Shown here: in pieces, positions 40,161 through 49,532 of the stretch | How positions within the stretch are numbered: the first letter of the stretch is position 1 | Layout of the letters: every line of letters begins with the position of its first letter | Assembly (NCBI GenBank): GCA_963210315.1 | Contig: OY723275.1 | Coordinates: 1,798,001-1,862,000 of the forward strand | Source of the DNA: Rhynchopus euleeides | Lineage: Eukaryota; Euglenozoa; Diplonemea; Diplonemida; Diplonemidae | Length of the DNA stretch: 64,000 nt | Direction: 5' to 3' | Notes under the pieces: model-generated | Databases searched by the model: none | What the model was told of the DNA's origin: nothing | The model's input: the letters and a program-made list of their open reading frames with translations, nothing else | Translations under genes and position numbers: made by a program

Positions 40161-40489
40161 CCGTATACGTAAATATTATGGAACGTAAATATTATGGAAC
40201 GGGCCCATTTTTGGCCGGTCCGTTCCATAATATTTACGTTCCAAAATATTTACAGGGCCAGTTGGGGACTCGGTGGTGAGGACGGCTTGCGTCAGGAATC
40301 GCGCGAAAAGTGCACGAGTAGGTCCCGTCAGGGACTCTGTACGCCGTCCGATCACCTGGTCCAAGTCCCCGAGTCGCAGAAAGCCCTGTAAATATTATGG
40401 AACGAAAAAAATCTGGAACGCCAACCCACCAGCGTTCCATAATATTTACGTTCCATAATATTTACGTTCCATAATATTTACGTATACGG
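40161..40489 (+). mobile_element. TA-target MITE (family 1), copy 3
   Basis: 329 bp, almost the same as copy 1 over its whole length, and TA-flanked. The small number of differences suggests recent movement. Confidence 0.8.
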
Positions 40490-40670
40490 TAATTTAAAAC
40501 GGCGTTTTAAACTTTAAAACGTTTAAAATGTTTAAGGGGGTCTTCGCTACGGGGTGGTCGTCAGTGCATTTTGGTGCATTTCCTGTTGAATTGGCTGAAA
40601 ACTGACGAAATTTGTCGAAGTTTGTCGACCAGCAAAGACCCCCTAAAACTCGGTTTCTAACAACACTGCC

Positions 40671-40870
40671 CCCCCCCCCCCCCCCCCCGGACATTTCCCG
40701 AATTTCCCGCCCGGACATGTCCGCCCGGACATCCGGACATCCAGAAATGTCCGGGCGGACATTTTCTGGTGTCCGGATGTCCGGGCGGACATGTCCGGAC
40801 CCGGAAATTCGGGAAATCCAATTTTGACCCCCCCCCCCCCCCCCCCCGGACATGTCCGGCCAGGACCTCC
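40671..40870. repeat. Poly-C and CCGGACAT-rich repeat
   Basis: C runs of roughly 17-18 at 40671-40688 and 40830-40847 bracket palindromic gtccggatgtccgggcgg words. Confidence 0.8.
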
Positions 40871-40982
40871 ATAGTTTGATTTTTGGTCCAGAAAATAGTT
40901 TGAAATTTTTTGAAATCTGGGTGCCCAAATTTTTTGCTCCTAAGACCGGCGATTTGTAGGGGGACCCTTTCGATTTTTTTTT

Positions 40983-41550
40983 GGAGAAGGGTAAATTGAA
41001 CGTTTTTGGCCAAATGAAGCCACTGCGACCATTCCCGGGCCTCGGAAATCAGATTTGCCCCTCAAATGCGGTGCCGGTCCGGACAAAAAACCGAAAAAAT
41101 CGTGAAAAATGGCCCATTTTCCCCAGCCAAAAATGGGCCAAAAATGCCCCCGGACACCCCCAGAGACATGTCCTAATCCGGGGTGCCAGTAGGGGGGACC
41201 TTTCGAATTTTTTTTGCATACACGTTAAGTGTTCTAAGAAACCAGACATAACCAGAAGACCAACATCATGTTCGTGCTAGCACTTTTCCCTTTTGTCATC
41301 ACACCCGTGCGCCAAAACAGGTTAGGCCTTATATTTGGCTGCGTTCAACGAAAAAAGACACTTCTTTCCGGAGTTTAGCTAGCACGATTCAGTTGGGCGA
41401 TTCATTTGTCTGGTTTTTCGAGGAGAGGTCAATTGAACGTTTTTGAACATCTGAGGCCACTGCGACCATTCCCAGGCCTCGGAAATGAGATTTTTGGCCC
41501 TCAAATGGGGTACCGGTCCCCACGAAATTCCGAAAAAATCATGAAAATCG
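40983..41550 (+). repeat. Diverged ~130-bp direct repeats
   Basis: 40983-41110 and 41420-41550 share ttgaacgtttttg, gccactgcgaccattccc, ggcctcggaaat and ccgaaaaaatc. I see no coding function. A related ggggacctttcgatttttt tail recurs at 40966, 41192 and 42091. Confidence 0.55.
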
Positions 41551-43140
41551 AAAGGTCCCACGCACCAAATTCTGCCCAAAAATCGTCAAAAATGGACATG
41601 TCATATGCAGCAATGGGGCACCAATCACTCCCCAAATTTTGCTCAATGATTCCACGGCAAGCCAGATTTTCTGATCAATTAGTTTGTTTGAGCATGTTCC
41701 TGGCCCTTGTTTGGAAAGTAGATGACCCCTGGCTGGAGAGGACGGTTGTGCTTGACCGGACGGAGAGAGAACCTTCTCCATAACCACCTCCACTCCACAA
41801 TGCCACAAGTGGCAGGAAGGCCGGGTGTTACAGGCCTCAACCAGGGTTCCAAGGCTCTCCACTTCCTGGCTGCGTCAGGGATCACCGGGTACAGCGAGCA
41901 GGATTCCCTGTCCTGACACCCCAGCATGTACCACCGGAAGAACCCGAAACAGCAGCCCCCCCTCATGGGGGTTGCAAGAGGCACGGAAATCGTTCAAATC
42001 GGACCGAGTCCGAAAATTCGGCACTTTCTTGGGTACAAATTGCGGTCCGAAATTTTCCGATTTTTTGAAAAAAGGCTAATTCTGTAAGGGGGACCTTTTC
42101 GAAATTTTTTTTTCGGGCACTTTTTCCACAAGGAAATGTCCGCCCTGTCCGCTACTGTCCACTACCGATTTCAAGGATCCTCCATAAAATAAAATAAAGT
42201 GCAATAAAATGCAGTAAAGTGCAGTAAAATGCAGTAAAGTGCAATAAAGTGCAGGAGAGCGTGTTGTAGGGGTGGCTCGGCGTGACGGTGGGCAGGATGC
42301 TGACCTGCCGTGCCAGGGGACCCTGATCCGCCCACTCTGGCCAACACAAGGCCACCAAGGCAGTGCCCCCGCCAGGCCCGCCCTGCTGCTGTTCGGCATG
42401 CTTGATGCTGCTTCCGAGTGCCGGGGCCAATCAGGCAGCAGGCGCACCCCAGCACCGCAGGCGCAGCAGGGCGGACCAGCACGGCGGTGTGCGGTGGGCA
42501 GTCCACCTTCCTCGGACGTTGTACAGCTGAGCTCTGGCGTACGGGTTCTTCACCATCCCGTTCGGGGAGGCTGGACATCAGAGCGGACTGAAAGCACTCA
42601 AAGCAGGACTGAAGCCAGGCGGAGGCCGCACCGATCAGGTCCTGCGAACCCACCGACCCAACATAGGCAGGGCACATCCATCCCGGCCTGCATTCTCTGC
42701 CGGAGCCTTGGTGCGTCCCTGTGACCTTCAGGAGAACCTCCGTGCAGGAGCGGTACTTTTTGCCATCTTCTGCGGGTTTGCGGCTGTCCGCAAACTTGCA
42801 GACGTGGCTGCACCTCTGTAAAGTGGGTGTGACTCCAGCATTTGGCCTGTCCATAGTGGTCCTCCCAGCTGTACGTATGCGAAGCCCAAGGCACCACTAA
42901 GGACCATGCACTTTATCCAAAAATCCGGAAAATAAAATACAATAAAATGCAGTAAAATGCAGTAAAATAAAGTGCAGTAAAGTGCAGTAAAAATTTGCTG
43001 CCAGCCTTGCCCCCTCCTCCCCCCCATCTTTTTGAGATCCATCTAGCCCTTCTGCTGTCACCAGCTGTCACCCCCCCCCCCCCCCTGTCTGGTATCCGTC
43101 TGGTTACCACCAACCCCCTACTCTCCAAATTTTGAAGAAA
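41551..43140. repeat. Unassigned DNA bracketed by TAAAATGCAG repeats
   Basis: About 42186-42252 and 42930-42990 carry a 10-bp tandem word (agtaaaatgc/agtaaagtgc). Between them a 227-residue minus frame is open, but it has no known domain and its end is simply the translated repeat. Poly-C lies at 43072-43085. Confidence 0.4.
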
Positions 43141-44340
43141 ACGACACGAGCGCTTTCCCCGAATGCAGCGCGTATTTGTTGCGTTTGTAGATTTTGGGCA
43201 TGGGTTTATATTGTTTGCGAAGACTTCAGTTCAGGAGGGGAAGCGGGGGTGGGGGAGACGGTGTCGGTGGGGAAGGGCCTCAGGATTGACTGCGGGCGAA
43301 ATGGGCTGCTGGCTCTCTGTATTGAAAAGGTTCCCTTTCTGGCGGGGGGGTGTTTTTTTCGTGACGCGGTGCCGGCAGGCACATTATTGGTGCGTTTTTA
43401 TCCTTGTTTGTGACAGAAACACGCCGAAGATATCCTGTCAAACGTATGGGACGATAGTCGTGCCTGCTGCGGTGCCACACCCTCCACCCTTGCCTCTCTG
43501 ATCCGGCCACAGCAAGCGCGGCTCGACAGCGCACCGGGCTTTCTGCACAAGACAAGCAACTACCCTCCGAGGAACGTGTTGAATGGTTTGTTGGGAACCT
43601 TTTTCTGTCTCCATGCGAGAGGCGTGTCGCTTACCTCCTCCAAGACACTGCCTGCTCTGGTTCTCTCCCGATTTGGGCGGCGGTGAATGAGGTGTTGTGG
43701 CGACCGCCCCTCCGGCTCGCTGCCACCAGCGGTTGGTGCGGTGGCCCGAGCGCGGCTTCAAGGAACACTTCTTTTTTAAAGTTTGCGATGAGCGACGAAA
43801 GGACAAAAAGCTGTGGAACGAAAGCGAAGCTTTTCAGGTCCATCACCCTTTCACCCCCGCTTCGCAGCACATCGCTCAGAAGTAGTTCGGTGCTCTATCT
43901 TGCAGTTGTGAAGCAGCTGAGGGGGGTCCCACCTCAGAGCCGAAAATGGCCACAGCTTTTGCCGGAGTTGCCTTTATTGCGTCGTGCACAGGTTGCTCCT
44001 GTGGGCGTGCCCACAGTGAAACCCGGATGCACAATTTTCCCAGTCTTTTTTTTAGTTTGAAAACCCCCCCACCAGGCACGTAGCTTGAAATTGGATTTTC
44101 AGATTTTTGCTGGTTCTGCTGGTCTGGGGTATTTTCCGGCGCTTCCCCCAAATCCCGTCCTGACCGAACACCGGGTTCTCCGGGGCGCGTCCGGAGGCAC
44201 GGAGTAGACAGCGCCACCGTGGGTCTTCGCTACGGTGCCGAAACGGTGTGTTGGTGCATTTCCTATGTGTATAGAGGGAGAAATCGCCGAACTTTGACGA
44301 AAACTTGACGGTAGCGAAGAACCCCGCAGTCGCATAGTGA
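43141..44340. other. No supported gene
   Basis: Mixed DNA. About 44222-44330 is bounded by gggtcttcgctac and gtagcgaagaacccc, a relative of the gggtctt unit in the composite repeat at 38178-38292. Confidence 0.4.
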
Positions 44341-44353
44341 CAAGCACAAGCCA

Positions 44354-45090
44354 CAGGGGGGTCTGGGGGGCGGAGCCCCCCAGCCGCCGGAGGCCACGGT
44401 AGTGAACACCTGTTCCTTCCGGGATGAACACGGTGTGGATCTCTCCAACATCAGGTCGGAACCCAGTCCTGCGCGGGAAGCAGTCATCGGGAGCCGAAAT
44501 CCTCGTGGTTCGGGCCTGCTGCAGGGTACATCTTCGGCCTGGTGTGAGGGAAAACCCCCCCACCAAAAAAAGTTCTGGGGTTTCCCGGATCATGCATGCT
44601 GCTAAATGTGAGATTTTTGGGCCAAATTTCGGAATCCCAATACATTTTTTTTGGGGGCGAGTTTGTTAGGAAAATGGGGGTGGCACAGCGTCGTTCTTCC
44701 ACACAAGAGGGTCGTTTTTGGCATCAACGGTTCAAACTCTCTTCACGGCGACCCTACTCAAATTTTTTTGAGTTATTGGGGGCCATTTACTGTGCGTCAA
44801 AGTGTCGACGATTGGCCACCTTTGGTGCCGTGGCTGGTGGGTGGCCATGGCCATGGGCACACGCTACAAGGGGGGTCTGGGGGGCAGAGCCCCCCAGCCG
44901 CCGGAGGCCACGGTAGTGAACATCTGTTCATTGTGGGCGTAGATTCTGTGTGAGTTGGCTGCGTCCTCCTGAGGCCTGAGGCTACTGGAGTGGTTGGATT
45001 CCCTGACTTGATGGGTATCGAAGGGCTCCAGGGGGGTCTGGGGGGCGGAGCCCCCCAGCCGCCGGAGGCCACGGTAGCGAGCATATGTTC
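44354..45090 (+). repeat. GC-hairpin modules, copies 6-8
   Basis: Copies at 44354-44416, 44870-44930 and 45030-45090 with shared spacer motifs (gtgtggatctctccaacatcagg; cgtcctcctgagg). A C2/G2-rich palindromic region (gggtgggtgggtggggggctgcgcccacccacccccaccc) follows at 45210-45255. Confidence 0.7.
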
Positions 45091-45870
45091 CTGCAAAACC
45101 TTCGACGTCGACCGTCGAACCAGTGTAGCCGGGTTGCCGCTTTTTTATGGGGGGTGGAAACCCAAAATCACCGGGTCGACGGCCGACGCTTTGCGACATG
45201 CCTGCCACCGGGTGGGTGGGTGGGTGGGGGGGCTGCGCCCACCCACCCCCACCCACCCAATCTCGCCCCCAAAAAAAAATGCACATATCTCGCCACCAAA
45301 AAAAATGCGAGGACCCCGAAAGTCCCAATCCCAATATCATTTAGCAGCAAGCATGTCCCGGATTTATACTTTTTTTTTTCCCCCTCAGACCAGCAACATA
45401 GGCAACTGCTGGTCTCGAGACCAGCTGGACCCCCCAAGCTACATGCCTGCCCCCCACCCTCCTGGTATTCAGGGGTTGACGCGGGGGGGGGGGGTCGGGC
45501 TGATTCCCGATTCCCACGGCACGGCAAATACCACCGTGCAGAGCCGTCGCTTCCTTTCCCTTTCCTGCACCCACCCGACATGGATAGGGGGTCAAAGCCA
45601 CGTGCATGCCTCTAAGCGGGTTGCAGGTGTAGAGCTGCATCACGTCGTGTATGCCTATGGTCTATAATTGCCCTGCGGACGTTTCTCTCGGATTTTCGAG
45701 AATGTGCGAGCATCCGAGTCGGATGGGCTTCTGGGCTGTGTGCCGTGGGGTGGGCGGGGCTGGGGGGGGATGGGGTGTGTGCCAGTGTGTGCCAGTCGTG
45801 GACAAGGCCTCGGCGCAGCAGAGAAAAAAAAACAATGCCGGGCAAAAATACAAATAGTGCCAAATTTTCT
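45091..45870. other. No supported gene
   Basis: Simple-sequence and repeat-derived DNA. Contains an 18-bp perfect palindrome, gctggtctcgagaccagc, at 45408-45425. Confidence 0.4.
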
Positions 45871-46120
45871 TTTGCACATAACACACCTGTGTGGTACGGG
45901 AAATGCTACGAGGAACGCGATGGACTCGGGACTGCTGCTGGCCTCTCTTGCTATGGTTTACTTATGTTTCGTGCTCCACCTGCTCCACCTCATTCTGCAC
46001 TTCAGATGATCCACTTCACGTGGGTTACGGGGTTTGGGACAACGATGATATGTTGTGTCCGACGACAAGGTAAGGTAAGCTCATCGAGGTACACCAAACC
46101 GGAGTTGTCAAATCAAAAAA
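45871..46120 (+). repeat. 250-bp direct repeat with A tail, copy 1
   Basis: Runs from tttgcacataacacac to gttgtcaaatcaaaaaa and recurs at 57215-57464, apparently without change. The terminal A run suggests a retroposed unit. The LSU rRNA fragment begins immediately after it. An acttcag before atgatccac and a caag/gtaagg later could also mark an old exon. Confidence 0.75.
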
Positions 46121-46349
46121 GACACACCGCCCCGGATGACGTAGTCGTCTCTTTTTGAAAGGCGCGCTGACCCTTGAAACGCTTCGCGCGGGGACATGGT
46201 TAGCCACCTTGGAAAGCTGCACTACCTCTGTGCAGTAGGGTGTCTAGTGGATGTGCATGGAAAAAACAGGGGAGATGGCTTTCTCTTGCATCAGGCCGTA
46301 CCGATAACCGCAATAGGTCTCCTAGGCTAAAAGCCTCTGGCCGACAGAA

Positions 46350-46395
<46 letters not shown>

Positions 46396-46674
46396 AAAGG
46401 ATTGGCTCCGAGGACACATGTGGGAGAACGGTAGGGTTCGGAGTGGTATAGGGTTGACGGAGCTGCGGTCGCGCTCTCGGGTGTGACTGCGGCTTCTGAT
46501 TCTCGGCCTCATCGGCTTTATACGTGCCTACAACGAAGTGTCAACTTGGAACTGTTACGAACAAGAGGAATCCAACTGGTTAATTAAACCACAGCATGTC
46601 GCTTCATCACAGCGGTGGCGAGTGGCATGTGACTTCTGCCCAGTGCCCTGAATGTCAACGCTGAGAGATCAGGT

Positions 46675-46734
<60 letters not shown>

Positions 46735-47343
46735 TTCTAATTAAAGACGCGCATGAATGGACCAATGAGATTCCTTCTGTCCCTACCTACTATCTGGCGA
46801 AACAGCAGTCAAGGGAACGGACTTGAAACTGTCAGCGGGGAAAGAAGACCCTGTTGAGTTTGACTCTAGTCTGACTTTGTGCAGTGACATAAGAGGTGTA
46901 GTTATAGGTGGGAGGTCGCAACAATGAAATACCACTACTCTTATCGTCGCTTTACTTATCCAATGATGGGGAAACGGCACCTGCCACCTCGGTGGTTTGG
47001 CCTTTTTGGGCCTTTAGGTTTTCCGATTCCAGCGACAAACTGGCGTTAGCTAGTGAGCCCTCGTTTGGAGACACCAGTCAGGTGGGGAGTTTGGCTGGGG
47101 CGGCACATCTGTTACACATTAACGCAGGTGTCCTAAGGCAAGCTCAGTGAGAACAGAAATCTCACGTAGAGCATAAGGGTAAAAGCTTGCTCGATACATG
47201 ATCTTCAGTACCGATCCTCGGTGTGAAAGCATGGCCTAACGATCCTTTGGTCTCGCTTCTGTTCAAGGGATGAAGCCGGAGGTGACAGAAAAATTACCAC
47301 AGGGATAACTGGCTTGTGGCAGCCAAGCGTTCATAGCGACGTT

Positions 47344-47375
<32 letters not shown>

Positions 47376-47423
47376 GCCTAGACAAGCAGAATTGTCTAAG
47401 GGTTGGATTGTTCACCCACTAAC

Positions 47424-47467
<44 letters not shown>

Positions 47468-47890
47468 TTACCCTACTGATGGAGAGAGAGCTCCTCGAGC
47501 CGGCGTATGTCGACAGCAATATGGGGTAGTACGAGAGGAACTCCCATTTCTAGTCCCTGGTATCTACGGTTGTCCGATCGGACAGTGCCGTGATGCTACC
47601 ACTGGATGGATTATGGCTGAACGCCTCTAAGCCAGAACCCAGTCTAGAGACATACGTGACTTTGTCAGGGCACATGAGTTTATCGGGCCAAGTCTAGCTT
47701 CGGCGAATGGCTATCTTCCTAGTTCACATCCAGACTCCGTGCTTCCAACCGGGTCTATACGAGTCCGAATGGTCCGGCGGGCGTAACACTTCGAGGAGCC
47801 TTGTTGTTCCGAGGGTTTGAGCCTTATGGCCGGTTCCTACGGTTCGCCCAGTCAAGCTTGCTTGGCTGGGCTACGGGTGTGTCTAGGCAG
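46121..47890 (+). rRNA. Large-subunit rRNA, 3' part (5'-truncated or split LSU)
   Basis: Universally conserved 28S segments occur in order: aacttcggga near 46387, actatgactctcttaagg (46698-46715), gacgcgcatgaatgg, ggggaaagaagaccctgttg, accacagggataactggc (47297-47314), tgatccttcgatgtcgg, the ttggattgttcaccc segment, and the sarcin-ricin loop agtacgagaggaac (47527-47540). The segment corresponds to roughly the last half of the molecule (domain IV onward). The 5' half is absent, replaced by a 250-bp A-tailed repeat. This may be a dispersed pseudogene. In some euglenozoans the LSU is naturally split, so a genuine LSU piece is the alternative. The 3' boundary is approximate. Confidence 0.85.
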
Positions 47891-47901
47891 GTGTGGTACC
47901 A

Positions 47902-47924
47902 CCCCCCCCCCCCCCCCCCCCCCC
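47902..47924. repeat. 23-bp poly-C tract
   Basis: The longest C run of the window, immediately downstream of the rRNA segment, followed by a ctctagcctctagcc repeat and a G-rich stretch. Confidence 0.9.
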
Positions 47925-48173
47925 TACCCCCCCTCTAGCCTCTAGCCTGGCTGGGGGGGGGGGGTAGGGGGGGGCAGGGGTGTAAATAAGGCCGACTCCC
48001 GACTCCCGACTCGCGCCGGATTTTTTGGGATTGGGAGGGTTGCCTTGCTTCCCTTAGGGAATGTGCGGTATTAGGCACCCCATGGCCAAAATGACCCCAC
48101 TGCGATCCGCACAGACTCCAAATATTCAAAAGAAAGGGTTTTTGGAACACCCGAGGAGGGGGGGTCCCGATGG

Positions 48174-49532
48174 GTGGGTGGGGGTGTGGGGGTCCCGCTG
48201 GGTGGGACATGGTGTGTGCCTCCCAGTCATCTTCTTCATTACCGGTCTCTGAACTGGGGTGAGTTCATTGCCAAACCACTGCTGGCCGGCCCACCACCGT
48301 TTGTGGTAAACCTCCCGGAATGCCGGGAGTATCGCATCCGGCTTGAGGGTGCGCGCACCGCCAGGGCCTACACCACCATCATCGAACAGCTGGGGTGGCA
48401 GACGGCGACGGTTGCGAGTGTGGACCGCGGAACCGCCCGCATTCTTGCGGAGAGGAAGCCGCCCCACACCCTCCTCAGGGCAGGGGATGCCACCGCCACC
48501 ATCGTCGATGTGGCAGAGGAGAGGGCAGAGAAGGAGAGGCAGGTCGCCGAGGAGCGGGCGGCAAGGGAGAAGGAACGTGAAAAGCAAGAATTGGAAAGAG
48601 CGAAGCAGCGGGTCGCCACCCTCACCGCCCTGCAGCTCCCCCCGAAGCTCCGCGACCCCCGCGAGCAGCCCACCACCCGCGCCACATACTCCAAAACGGA
48701 GATGGTGCAGAGGCATGGGGGGAAGCGCAGGGGCGATGCGGTGTGGGAGCAGGCGAAGCTCGCGTGGCAGAAGTCCCGCACACGCCAGCTGAAAGAGGCG
48801 ACCACCCACCTCGCACGGCTGCAACCTCCCACCCCCGCGAACACCAACACCATGGATCTCGACCCACAGCCGCAAACCTGCGGGGATATCGCGGCACTAC
48901 ACAGCGCTTTGACAGCCAGCAGGGAGGAGGTGGCAGCGCTGCGGGAGTGGAGAGAGGAGGTGCGGGTCTGGCAAACCCAGCAGGACGCGAAGCAGCACAA
49001 GCTAGAGGCCGAGGCTGCCGCGCTGCGTAAGCAGGTAGCAGAGCTGCACAAGAGGGATGACGAGGTGCGTGCCTCTCAGGCCCAAGAGATCGCCAGGGGA
49101 CTCCACCGTGAAGCGGAGGAGGCAGCCAAGCAGAAGTACCTGGACGATTGGCGCAAAAAGGTGGAGGAATGGCTGGAGGACGCAGAGCAGCGGAGAAAGA
49201 GGAGGAGAAAGCCTGCCAAGCGGCTCACGAGCGGCTCGCCGCCCTCGGGAGCCCCGGCAAAGGATGACTCCTCCTCCTGCTCTGCTGTCGATGAAGACGA
49301 CGACGCCCCGTCGCCACGCGAAGCAGGGGTCTACGCGGGCTCCCCAAGGGTGGGGAACCCCCCCCCGCCCCCAGCTGTCGACGTGGCGTCGAGACACATC
49401 GCCTCCTTGGGACGACGGACCCAACTGGATTCCCTCGCTACATCCGCACAGACCAGCCCCTACGGTGGAAAGTCCCCAAAGGGCCGAGGGAGGGGAAAGG
49501 ATGCAACGCGGGCAAAAGGGGTGGAGATATAA
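48174..49532 (+). CDS. Retrotransposon ORF1, coiled-coil protein
   Basis: Frame open from 48075 to the TAA at 49530-49532, without an ATG in its first ~170 codons of recognisable protein; the 48174 start is a GTG and only nominal. From about residue 25 the sequence becomes protein-like (LNWGEFIAKPLLAG). Residues ~118-150 form a charged coiled coil (EERAEKERQVAEERAA), and a second helical, Glu/Lys-rich region spans ~240-340. A basic patch (RRKRRRKPAKRL) near residue ~345 and the basic C terminus (KGRGRGKD) could bind RNA. No RRM, zinc knuckle or PHD finger is seen. Its last 238 bases overlap the open ORF2 frame, which lies in the -1 register. A missing start codon may mean 5' truncation or non-AUG initiation. 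Confidence 0.65.
   Translation: MGGGVGVPLGGTWCVPPSHLLHYRSLNWGEFIAKPLLAGPPPFVVNLPECREYRIRLEGARTARAYTTIIEQLGWQTATVASVDRGTARILAERKPPHTLLRAGDATATIVDVAEERAEKERQVAEERAAREKEREKQELERAKQRVATLTALQLPPKLRDPREQPTTRATYSKTEMVQRHGGKRRGDAVWEQAKLAWQKSRTRQLKEATTHLARLQPPTPANTNTMDLDPQPQTCGDIAALHSALTASREEVAALREWREEVRVWQTQQDAKQHKLEAEAAALRKQVAELHKRDDEVRASQAQEIARGLHREAEEAAKQKYLDDWRKKVEEWLEDAEQRRKRRRKPAKRLTSGSPPSGAPAKDDSSSCSAVDEDDDAPSPREAGVYAGSPRVGNPPPPPAVDVASRHIASLGRRTQLDSLATSAQTSPYGGKSPKGRGRGKDATRAKGVEI

Larger units (their letters stand above)
38124..40665. mobile_element. 2.5-kb composite inverted repeat around two MITEs
   Basis: Left arm about 38124-38745, right arm about 40125-40665. Going inward, each arm has a gggggtctttgctggtcgac...gcgaagaccccc unit, TTTAAA-rich DNA, one MITE of family 1, and a second TTTAAA-rich part. 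The whole could fold back on itself. The 1.4-kb centre has no intact gene, only a minus-strand coding-like stretch (39190-38987). It could be a foldback-type element or two insertions made symmetrical by inversion. Confidence 0.65.

Noticed and set aside
42171-42854. 227-residue minus-strand frame
   Set aside because: No domain, and its C-terminal part is the translated TAAAATGCAG repeat.
46698-46740. R2-type insertion site in the LSU rRNA occupied by a retrotransposon
   Set aside because: The ctctcttaaggtagccaaatgcc target is uninterrupted; the nearby element is an APE-type LINE outside the rRNA.
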